From assembly GCA_016185545.1 (NCBI GenBank), contig JACPNJ010000005.1:231754-271716 (forward strand): a stretch of DNA of 39,963 nt. Direction: 5' to 3'. Positions 9,361 to 17,252 of this stretch are shown piece after piece (the first letter of the stretch is position 1; the number at the start of each line of letters is the position of its first letter). The notes beneath the pieces were generated by a model that saw only the letters and a program-made list of their open reading frames with translations, was not told where the DNA came from and made no database searches. The stretch is from Candidatus Yanofskyibacteriota bacterium. Its GTDB lineage: Bacteria > Patescibacteriota > Minisyncoccia > 2-02-FULL-40-12 > IGHO2-01-FULL-4-A. A program made the translations under genes and the position numbers.

Positions 9361-10605
9361 TCAAATCGCTTTCAAGTAATTGCTGTGTACCCAACCATCT
9401 TTTGTCTGATATTTTATCTTATGCCATAAGCCTTGCTGGTCCAAGCTTTCTATAATCTGCCCTGCCGGAAGTTTACCTAATATGACGCTAGACGTACTAG
9501 CTAAAGTTCTAACATTAAGAAAATCTGTGTCAAAGACTTTAAATTTCTTGACGGTGGGCACTGGAGTAGAAACTGAGACGGGAGAGACGCTCGTTCTTGT
9601 ATAGTCTGGAATCTGGTTGACCGATGTATAATCGGAACCTTTGGGGTACCAGTTAAACTCCTTAGTGTTAATGCAAAATACTTTTTTGAAAAAGTTAGGA
9701 TCGTCGACCACCGCTTGCTCGCCGGTGGTATTGACCCAGTGAAGCATGCCTGTATCTTCACCGGAAGTTTCTACGCCATAAACTTTTTTATCATTGGTTT
9801 CGCAATTTCTGAAAAGACCGGAGGTTACAAATGTGTCTCTGACTGTCGAGGTGGATTTTTTAATTTTGGAAAACCCGCCAAGGTGACCATAGAATCCGAA
9901 TATAGCCGGATTTAAGAATAATCTCTTGTAACCATGAACATTAACGATGTATACATCCAGATCGCTCGAACCGGTCGCGCTAATCACGTCTCCATCTTTA
10001 AGACTGACGGCAGCCAAACTGATAAAACCTCTTGAGACTGGGGTTGGCTTACTGATGGAAACGGAAACAGGAGCTGGTGTTGGTGAAGCGATAGGACTCA
10101 CTGTGGTAGCAGGTGTGGGAGTAGGAGTGGGAGTGGGAGTGGGAGTGGGAGTAGTGGGGGTAGCAATTGTGATTACGCCGCCACCGCCGCCACCGCCGCC
10201 ACCGCCGCTGCTACCGCTATCACCGACAGTGCAAGTATCTGATGCTGGAGTGATTATCACTGTTCTGGTAAAGGAAGATTCTATAGTAAGCTGTGATTGC
10301 GTATCGGTACAAGTAGAATTATAGCCGCTGTTATTATTTAGCCGTTTTCTACCGGATGACGTTAGCACGAACTTTTGGCCGGTAGAAATAGCAACGGTTA
10401 TGGTAGTATTTGTGGTGACCACTTCGTCAGCGTCAGAACCGAGATTTATAGTGAAATCACCGACATCTAATGAAACTGTAGTAGCCTCCGGAAAATACGC
10501 GTCTCCTACCGCTTGCGCCGGGTGGATTACAATTAAGAACACTCCTGCTACCAAAACAACAACGAGCGACAGAAGAAAAAAATTTGTTTTTTTCATTTTA
10601 TACAT
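9361..10605 (-). CDS. Secreted surface protein: signal peptide, Gly10 and (TP)n linker, KRLFLNP-type domain, C-terminal SH3b domain
   Basis: 414 aa; FDTDFLNVRTLASTSSVILGKLPAGQIIES...GWVHSNYLKAI is SH3b-like; GGGGGGGGGG and TPTPTPTPTPTP linker; central domain shared with the 1222-aa protein. Confidence 0.8.
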   Translation of the reverse strand: MYKMKKTNFFLLSLVVVLVAGVFLIVIHPAQAVGDAYFPEATTVSLDVGDFTINLGSDADEVVTTNTTITVAISTGQKFVLTSSGRKRLNNNSGYNSTCTDTQSQLTIESSFTRTVIITPASDTCTVGDSGSSGGGGGGGGGGVITIATPTTPTPTPTPTPTPTPATTVSPIASPTPAPVSVSISKPTPVSRGFISLAAVSLKDGDVISATGSSDLDVYIVNVHGYKRLFLNPAIFGFYGHLGGFSKIKKSTSTVRDTFVTSGLFRNCETNDKKVYGVETSGEDTGMLHWVNTTGEQAVVDDPNFFKKVFCINTKEFNWYPKGSDYTSVNQIPDYTRTSVSPVSVSTPVPTVKKFKVFDTDFLNVRTLASTSSVILGKLPAGQIIESLDQQGLWHKIKYQTKDGWVHSNYLKAI

Positions 10606-10619
10606 TAGTCTTTAGTAAC

Positions 10620-11024
10620 TTATTTAGGTGGTATATTTTGAATTGCTCTTATTACTTGAGAGTCGGGCTTTAAATTCTCCCAAAGCAACACCTGGCTCTT
10701 ACTGATCACCATTGCGTTTTCAGGACCATGCGGTTCAATTCCTCCTAGTCTAACGATCTGATTACCGCCTTCGCTTACTCTTACATAATATACATCCGCT
10801 AAGAGCAGATAATCTGGCTTAATATCTTTTAAATGCCCGAAATATGTCTGATCATTTGTTAAGAACACGGCTTGATACGCATTTGGGTCAATAAAATCTT
10901 GTCGATTGTAATGGTCATATTTAAGAAAATTTGTTAAGAACAGGACGCTAACTATGCCAATCACTAAGCCTAGTACTGTGAAACTGGCCGCAAAAACAGC
11001 CGGGGTTATATTTTTGTAATTCAT
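10620..11024 (-). CDS. Small membrane-anchored hypothetical protein
   Basis: 134 aa; N-terminal TM segment and short soluble domain (VFLTNDQTYFGHLKDIKPDYLLLADVYYV). Confidence 0.7.
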   Translation of the reverse strand: MNYKNITPAVFAASFTVLGLVIGIVSVLFLTNFLKYDHYNRQDFIDPNAYQAVFLTNDQTYFGHLKDIKPDYLLLADVYYVRVSEGGNQIVRLGGIEPHGPENAMVISKSQVLLWENLKPDSQVIRAIQNIPPK

Positions 11025-11076
11025 TGGGCTTTTTCCTTATCCCATCCCAGGAAAGGTAAATAATAATACTTATACC

Positions 11077-11829
11077 CTATCGGCAAGAAGTCGTATTAAT
11101 AACCCAGGCATTGGCAATAATACGCGCGAAAACCCAAGTTCCAGCTGTGTCTCTTAGTTGAAAACAGGTACCCAAAAACGGAGTAGTGGTATCACCAAAC
11201 AAAATACTGGTAGTAGCTGTACTGCCAAATTCCGCGGCATACACAGAGTTAGAGGCAGTGGTTGAACCAACGGTAAGATTACTAGTTAGAAGTAAATCAC
11301 CGGTAAATGAGTGGGAAGCAGAACCGGCTCTAATTCTACCCGATGTCTGGAAATTGCCGGACACGGAAACCTTCGCGTCAAAGAAAGCATTGTCATCAAA
11401 CTCAACCAAGCCGGCGAAGAGCACATCGTCTGTGGCCGCTAGCGAGTGACCGGTTGCTCCGATCCCGAACCTTGAATAGGCCACAGAAGCCACCCCGGCT
11501 ACTTGCAATGAATTTGCAGTCATCAACCATGACGCCGAGGCAGTGCCCTTTACCTCAAACACCGTAGACGGCACTCCGTTAACTCCAATCCACCCTTTAG
11601 TGCTGTTGGCTACAAAATAATTAGTGCCGGCGGCATTTTGGAATCTAACAGACGTAGTAGAATCGGAAGCGGGCTGCACAAGAAAAGTCCCCGTCGTACT
11701 CATATTTGTCCCGATCGTGCTTGCCGCATACGCGCCAAAAACGGGGACAAAAACAAAAGAAAAAACCACGCTAAGCACAACTGAAAAAGTAATCGACCTA
11801 TTAAGACCGCGAGACTTGTTCTTATTCAT
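11077..11829 (-). CDS. Secreted Ser/Thr-rich hypothetical surface protein
   Basis: 250 aa; signal peptide ending around AYAAS; Ser/Thr/Gly-rich body. Confidence 0.7.
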   Translation of the reverse strand: MNKNKSRGLNRSITFSVVLSVVFSFVFVPVFGAYAASTIGTNMSTTGTFLVQPASDSTTSVRFQNAAGTNYFVANSTKGWIGVNGVPSTVFEVKGTASASWLMTANSLQVAGVASVAYSRFGIGATGHSLAATDDVLFAGLVEFDDNAFFDAKVSVSGNFQTSGRIRAGSASHSFTGDLLLTSNLTVGSTTASNSVYAAEFGSTATTSILFGDTTTPFLGTCFQLRDTAGTWVFARIIANAWVINTTSCR

Positions 11830-11979
11830 ACCGTCTTTTTTCCAACATGCCGATCTCCTTTCTTATAAGAAATCCACATCCTGGATTTTATAGAAACCTT
11901 ACTTCTTAACTTAATTATAAAACACAACTTTTAGTGGCACAAATAAGTTATCCACAATGGAAATGGTTTTAAAATATTT

Positions 11980-13887
11980 TTATTGCAACTCCTCTAAAAT
12001 TCTTCTAATTTCAACGGCAACCTCCGGATCACCGGCCGAGAACCTAAAAGCCGCCTTCAGATTTTCCAACGCCAAATCCTTTTTGTTTTGAGCCAGATAA
12101 ATAAGCCCTAAATTATAATAAACTCTTGAATCCTGGGGTTTGAGTTCTTTGACTTTTTCCAGCATCAAAGCCGCTTCAGTCAAATTGCCGCGACCTGCGT
12201 AAATTACCGCGAGATTTTGATAGGCAAATGGAAAAGTTGGGTCAGCTTTTATGGCTTCTTTATATTGCATAACAGCTTTTTCCGCATCTCCCCTGTCCCG
12301 GTAAATGTTTCCCAAATTGTAGTGCGGCTGAGCAAAAATATTTCCATTCGGATTCCCTATCGCTTTCACATACAATTCCTCCGCTTTGCCAATCTCGCCT
12401 TTTTCAGAATACAGATTGCCCAAATTATTCATTATCCTCACGGAGTTTGAATTATATTTTAGAATGTTTTCATAAAATTCTATCGGTTTGCCCCAGAGAA
12501 TATTGCGCTTGATGGATTGATAGCCGAAAAAAGAAAAATAAACAACCAAAGCGGTAATTAGTAAATGGTAACTGGCAATCGGCAATCGGTAATCGGTAAT
12601 TTTGGGACGAGATTTTAAGAAATCAAACAGCTTGGCCAGATAAAAACCAGCGAGGGTAAATAAACCAATCAACGGCAAATATAGCCAGTGTTCATACATA
12701 ATGGCGTTGATCGGTATAATACCCGACACCGGAGCAAGACCGATGAAGAACCATCCCCAACCGAAAAACCATATTCTGACATCGGATGTCACAACGACAT
12801 CTGATGTCGTTAATTTAAAAACTCTTCCTTTCTTATAAAGCACAATTCCTACCCAGACAATTAAGACCACAATAATCACTGCAAGCCAAACAGGCCACTG
12901 GAACAAAGAGGTCTTTAGCGGCAAATCCCTTTCCATGTGAAGTCCGACTGGAACAAAAATTAGTTTAAAATATTCCACAAAAACATGACCAAAGGTAAAA
13001 AGCCGATAACTTAGATGCTGGGAATAGTCACTGGCTTGGGAATAAAAATTGAGGGTATTTTTAAAATTTAAAACCGTCAGGCGCAACACAAAATAACCGG
13101 CAGAAATTACCCAAAAATATGATGTTTTTAAAAGTGCCGCCCGAAATGATTTCCAAAAACCTTCACTAGACAACCCCATTAGAACTTGCGGACGAATGAC
13201 CCGTCCTACTTCTAACGGGGCAAGAAAACTTATGTAAAAAATCATCAGCAAGGGTGGCAACAAAACAGCCGTTTCGCGGCTTAGAATCGCCAAGATCAAA
13301 GAAAATAAGGAAAAAAATCGCCAAATTGCACGACATCGCAAGTCGTGCATCAATCTTATCCACCACTTATCCCCCTGCACGACTTGCGATGTCGTGCATG
13401 ATTCGGTTTTGATAAAAAACCAAATTGCAAGAAGCATGAAAAACACCGACATGGGATCGCCGCGGCCGGAAACATAAGTAACGGCTTCGGTCTGGAGTGG
13501 ATGAATTAAAAAAAACAGTGCTGCCAAAAATGCGGGCAAACGCCTTCTAAATACTAGATATAGAATACTAAATACCAATACGCCGTTGGCAAGATGAAAT
13601 CCATTACTGACAAGGTGGTAAACCAACGGCTTTATACCGCCAATCGCGTAATTAACAGCGAAACTAAGTAAAAGCAAGGGTCGGTAATAATTACTGTTCA
13701 AACCAAAACCCGAAAGGATATTTTGGGTAAAAATTTCTTTAAGGTGCGAAAAATCGTGGACAAAAATATTTCCTTTTATCCAGTCGTCATCATCCCAAAA
13801 AAGCTGGCCATTCAAATTAAAAGCATAGATCGCGAAAGCAACACCGACAAGAATTAGAATTGGCAAAAATTGTTTGGGTTTATTCAT
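11980..13887 (-). CDS. Polytopic membrane protein with C-terminal TPRs, TMTC-like (putative protein O-mannosyltransferase)
   Basis: ORF annotated 11980-13962; first 25 aa (MNPVRGLARDYVASPKDLGGATSNG) are translated family C repeat, so MNKPKQ at 13887 is the likelier start. LFWDDDDWI, YYRPLLLLSFAVNYAIGG, HPLQTEAVTYVSGRGD, then TPR motifs. Confidence 0.8.
   Translation of the reverse strand: MNKPKQFLPILILVGVAFAIYAFNLNGQLFWDDDDWIKGNIFVHDFSHLKEIFTQNILSGFGLNSNYYRPLLLLSFAVNYAIGGIKPLVYHLVSNGFHLANGVLVFSILYLVFRRRLPAFLAALFFLIHPLQTEAVTYVSGRGDPMSVFFMLLAIWFFIKTESCTTSQVVQGDKWWIRLMHDLRCRAIWRFFSLFSLILAILSRETAVLLPPLLMIFYISFLAPLEVGRVIRPQVLMGLSSEGFWKSFRAALLKTSYFWVISAGYFVLRLTVLNFKNTLNFYSQASDYSQHLSYRLFTFGHVFVEYFKLIFVPVGLHMERDLPLKTSLFQWPVWLAVIIVVLIVWVGIVLYKKGRVFKLTTSDVVVTSDVRIWFFGWGWFFIGLAPVSGIIPINAIMYEHWLYLPLIGLFTLAGFYLAKLFDFLKSRPKITDYRLPIASYHLLITALVVYFSFFGYQSIKRNILWGKPIEFYENILKYNSNSVRIMNNLGNLYSEKGEIGKAEELYVKAIGNPNGNIFAQPHYNLGNIYRDRGDAEKAVMQYKEAIKADPTFPFAYQNLAVIYAGRGNLTEAALMLEKVKELKPQDSRVYYNLGLIYLAQNKKDLALENLKAAFRFSAGDPEVAVEIRRILEELQ
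12553..12601. repeat. 7-nt periodic tract (GGYAATC)n inside a TMTC-like gene
   Basis: GGTAATT AGTAAAT GGTAACT GGCAATC GGCAATC GGTAATC GGTAATT. Confidence 0.9.
12778..12810. repeat. Pair of short palindromes GACATCGGATGTC / ACGACATCTGATGTCGT in a CDS
   Basis: Read directly; translated as TTSDVVVTSDV. Confidence 0.8.
13174..13220. repeat. Degenerate family C element inside a CDS
   Basis: CCCCATTAGAA ... TTCTAACGGGG with internal GGACG/CGTCC stem. Confidence 0.7.
13328..13397. repeat. Family A paired hairpin (28-nt spacer type) inside a CDS
   Basis: GCACGACATCGCAAGTCGTGC (13328-13348), spacer ATCAATCTTATCCACCACTTATCCCCCT, GCACGACTTGCGATGTCGTGC (13377-13397). Confidence 0.97.
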
Positions 13888-13957
13888 CCCGTTAGAGGTA
13901 GCCCCGCCAAGGTCCTTCGGACTCGCGACATAGTCGCGAGCGAGACCTCTAACGGGA
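13887..13957. repeat. Family C inverted-repeat element, intact copy
   Basis: TCCCGTTAGAGGT (13887-13899) and ACCTCTAACGGGA (13945-13957), perfect 13-nt inverted repeats; internal CTCGCGAC-ATA-GTCGCGAG stem; TTCA flanks both sides. Confidence 0.88.
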
Positions 13958-13981
13958 TTCATGAATTGCGCGGGAGAAAGA

Positions 13982-15700
13982 TTAAAACCCTCTTATTATT
14001 TTTATAAGCTCGGCTAATTTTTCTCCTTCTTCTTGGGTATAAGAATTAACCTTGCGGTCTTTGAAATCTTCAAATATTTGATACAAAATTTCATCCGTCT
14101 TAATAATTCTCTCGCTTCCTCCGGACGCCGGAAACTCAATGGCTTTTTTCATATAAGTAAAAGCTTCCCGATTGTTGCTCAAATCAAGATTCAAAAGGGC
14201 AAGCATTCTATAGAAACCGCGGCTGTTATTGCCTCTTATATCCGCCTCAATTGCTTTTTTAAATGCCGCTTCCGCTTCTTCGTACCTGCCGTCCCGCCAA
14301 TGTAATTTGGCCAGAATATTCAAAGCCGGCGTAAAAGCGCTATATATTCGTAACGACGCCTCCGCTTCTTCTTTTGCTTTATCAAAATTCTTGTCATGCA
14401 GATAAACCGCGGCCAGATTAGACCTCGCCCAGGCGCTATTGGGAGCCATCCTTGCCGAATAGACAAAAAACGATTTATTATCAAACCATACCCTATTCTG
14501 TTTAATTATTACGAAAGAAAACCAGCCTGTCAAAAACAGCAAAAAAACAAAAAAAACCGGCTGCAACTTTTTATATTTGTCGACCATCCAGTCAATGAAA
14601 ATCGCGGCCATAACCATAAGGCCAAAAGACGGCAAGTACCACCAGCGTTCGGTAAAACTGCCGCTAGTCAAAAAAAACATATTTGAAATAAAAATAAACG
14701 GGATCAGCAAAATTGAGGCGGCAATCTTTAAATTTTTCCGCCCAAAAATAATAATCGCGATAACGCCCAGCAACAAAATGAGGCCGATTATCGCTTGAGG
14801 CGAAGAGAAAATGTTTCGTACCGCCGGGATTTGATTGAAATAATAGTCGGTAGAGAGGTCAATGGGATAAAAAGATTTCCTTATATACAAAAAGAAACTT
14901 AAAAAACCATTAAAAATTCTCTCTTTCAATCCAAGAAAAGCCAATGGAGCGGTAACGCGGTCAAAAATAAGACCCCCGAAAGCATATTTGCCCAAGGTTA
15001 GATAACGAAGAAAAAAATAAATCGCAAACGGAGGAAGATAAAAGAGTCCGATTTTGATAAATTTTTTAAGTTTTTTGGCTTCTACGGCCTCAATTAAAAG
15101 CAACAATCCGATCAAAGGCAGGAAAATCACGGCAAACTCTTTTGATAAAAGGGCGCATAAAAAAACCAAAGAAGCCCAGATGTGCTTATTTTTCAAAAAT
15201 AAAAGAAAAGTCAGGAGAACAAAAAAAACGCTTAGTAACTCACTACGGCCGACAATTGATGAAACGGCTTCCGTATGGATCGGCAAAAATAAAAACAGGA
15301 AGGAGGAAAGATAGGCGATTTTTTTGGAAGCAAACTTACAAGTTATAAAAAAAATCAGAACAACATTGAAAGCGTGGAGAAGTATGTTTAGAATATGGAA
15401 CCCGGCTGGTTTTTCAGAAAACATAAAATTAAAAGCATATGAAAAAAGGGTCAAAGGCCTATAAAGTCCGACTGACGCCTGACCAGGATAGGCCGATGAG
15501 GTAAAAAAGGCAGGAATATTTTTTAAACTCCTCAAGTCGGCTCTGCTATTTACAATAGAGTCGTCATCGCCCACAAAATTGCCTTTTATAACATTACCAA
15601 ACAGAAAAAACGACAAAATTATGCTGGCAATCAGCACTCCAACAATCTCCTTTTTTTGCTGAGATGAAATCATAGAATTAAAACTAAAATTGGTAGACAA
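13982..15700 (-). CDS. TMTC-like polytopic membrane protein with C-terminal TPRs
   Basis: 572 aa; FVGDDDSIVNSR, GLYRPLTLFSYAFNFMF, LPIHTEAVSSIVGRSELLS, TERWWYLPSFGLMVMAA, C-terminal TPRs. Confidence 0.85.
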   Translation of the reverse strand: MSTNFSFNSMISSQQKKEIVGVLIASIILSFFLFGNVIKGNFVGDDDSIVNSRADLRSLKNIPAFFTSSAYPGQASVGLYRPLTLFSYAFNFMFSEKPAGFHILNILLHAFNVVLIFFITCKFASKKIAYLSSFLFLFLPIHTEAVSSIVGRSELLSVFFVLLTFLLFLKNKHIWASLVFLCALLSKEFAVIFLPLIGLLLLIEAVEAKKLKKFIKIGLFYLPPFAIYFFLRYLTLGKYAFGGLIFDRVTAPLAFLGLKERIFNGFLSFFLYIRKSFYPIDLSTDYYFNQIPAVRNIFSSPQAIIGLILLLGVIAIIIFGRKNLKIAASILLIPFIFISNMFFLTSGSFTERWWYLPSFGLMVMAAIFIDWMVDKYKKLQPVFFVFLLFLTGWFSFVIIKQNRVWFDNKSFFVYSARMAPNSAWARSNLAAVYLHDKNFDKAKEEAEASLRIYSAFTPALNILAKLHWRDGRYEEAEAAFKKAIEADIRGNNSRGFYRMLALLNLDLSNNREAFTYMKKAIEFPASGGSERIIKTDEILYQIFEDFKDRKVNSYTQEEGEKLAELIKIIRGF

Positions 15701-17252
15701 AGAAAGAATAACCTATCCGGTCAATTGGTTTATACAAATCCAGCCAATTAACATATTTATCCGGCGTCATGGAACCCTCGAGTTTTAGCCGCACCAGAAA
15801 ATGCGTGTTGATGGCGTATCGGCCCGAGGGATTCAATAGCCATCGCTTCTTTATACCGTCCAAAAATAAATCATTTTCTATACCATAATAAGCCGGACTA
15901 GATTTTCTCCAAGAATAAAGAACCTTTGTTTCCGGATGTTGAATTTGATAAGCCCTTAAACGTTTTAAATCCTGCCCCCATTCAATATTAGAATCATCAA
16001 GATATTTATGGCCATTGGCCGGTCCGCCGGCAAATTCATTAAAATAAGCCAGAAAATCAGGATAAATCCGAACCGCTGAAAAAACATACCAAACACCCAA
16101 AATGGCAGCAACGGCATAAATTACTTTTTTATTTAAATTCCAGTCAAGATTAGTTAATCCTCCGGCATAAAGAATAAGGAAAGGATAGATCGGAAGAATA
16201 TACCTCACCCCAATATTTTCGGCCTTAAAACTGGCAATTAAAAGAAAAACAACTACTGGAATAAATATGAGCTGTTTTTCCAGTCCGGTCAATTTATACT
16301 TTTTATAAGTCACGAATGACAAAGCAAAGACAATCAAAGCTGGAATCGGCGTTTTTATAAGAAAGGCAAATATAAAATAATACCACCGGCCATCCTTGGA
16401 AAAACTGCCATTCAGATAATAATAGTAACTACCCGTAATATCGGAATAAACGGAGCGGAACCCTTTTAAATAAAAATCAAGGCTGGTTGGAAACAGATAA
16501 ATAATGTAGAGCGCCAAAAATCCAATTGCCCCGATTAAAACAGAATAACTAAAAAATCTTTTCGTTTTTAAAAAATAACCGCCCCCGCTTTTCCATATAT
16601 AAACAAAAAGCAAAAAAAACAATATCGGGATAAGCAGGATGCCGGAAAATTTTGAACCCAAGGCCAAACCTAAGCTAATGCCAATATAGATAACAAATTT
16701 TTTACTGCCGGTTTTAAATAGCTTCCAAAGATAATAAAGAGTTATGAAAGAAAAAGCCGTCACCGCCAAATCGGTAGTCACAAATTGAGCATGGGCAATC
16801 ATATTGGGCATAAAGGCGTAGAGGAACAACGACATGACACCGGTTTTGCGGCTGAACATTTCCGAAGCCCATCTGAAAATATAAAACCCAAGCAAAACTG
16901 ATATTAAAATCGGGGCAAGCCGTCCCAGTAAAAGAAGCTTGTCCGCGTCATTCGCGAATAAAAATTTCCGACCAAACTGCCATTCATTCCTGGAAGAGCC
17001 CGTTAAATCAGGATCATTCTCGTCAAAGTCAAGATTTAGGAATAATAACGGGAAAGACGATAATAATTTCACCAAAGGCGGGTGCTGGGGATTCAAAACA
17101 ATCTCTCCGGTTTTCCAATAGGAATAGCCGCTCGGCAAATGAGATATCTCGTCGCTTGAGGGACTAAAATTTTGAGCGCTAAAAAACGAAATAAAAAAAA
17201 TTACCAATAAAAGAACGACGACGAGAACGAAAATTTTGGGGTTTTTAACCAT
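15684..17252 (-). CDS. ArnT/PMT-like (PMT_2/GT39-GT83 type) lipid-linked sugar glycosyltransferase
   Basis: 522 aa polytopic; SSDEISHLPSGYSYWKTGEIVLNPQHPPLVKLLSSFPLL (catalytic-loop style), YILPIYPFLILYAGG. Confidence 0.82.
   Translation of the reverse strand: MVKNPKIFVLVVVLLLVIFFISFFSAQNFSPSSDEISHLPSGYSYWKTGEIVLNPQHPPLVKLLSSFPLLFLNLDFDENDPDLTGSSRNEWQFGRKFLFANDADKLLLLGRLAPILISVLLGFYIFRWASEMFSRKTGVMSLFLYAFMPNMIAHAQFVTTDLAVTAFSFITLYYLWKLFKTGSKKFVIYIGISLGLALGSKFSGILLIPILFFLLFVYIWKSGGGYFLKTKRFFSYSVLIGAIGFLALYIIYLFPTSLDFYLKGFRSVYSDITGSYYYYLNGSFSKDGRWYYFIFAFLIKTPIPALIVFALSFVTYKKYKLTGLEKQLIFIPVVVFLLIASFKAENIGVRYILPIYPFLILYAGGLTNLDWNLNKKVIYAVAAILGVWYVFSAVRIYPDFLAYFNEFAGGPANGHKYLDDSNIEWGQDLKRLRAYQIQHPETKVLYSWRKSSPAYYGIENDLFLDGIKKRWLLNPSGRYAINTHFLVRLKLEGSMTPDKYVNWLDLYKPIDRIGYSFFVYQF

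Noticed and set aside
10090-10210. GTGGGA/GGAGTG and CCGCCA tandem repeats as a possible regulatory microsatellite or CRISPR-like array
   Set aside because: They simply encode the TPTPTP and Gly10 linker of the 414-aa protein; no spacer structure.
9947-10324. Plus-strand 125-aa ORF with VGVGVGVGV repeats
   Set aside because: Antisense reading of the T/P linker and poly-Gly region of the minus-strand secreted protein; no independent support.
11941-11960. TTATCCACA as evidence that oriC is in this window
   Set aside because: Only scattered boxes, no dnaA/dnaN/rpmH genes or AT-rich unwinding cluster; kept only as part of the repeat-linked motif finding.
13888-13962. MNPVRGLARDYVASPKDLGGATSNG as a real N-terminus of the TMTC-like protein
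   Set aside because: Entirely translated family C repeat; MNKPKQ directly after it starts a normal TM protein.
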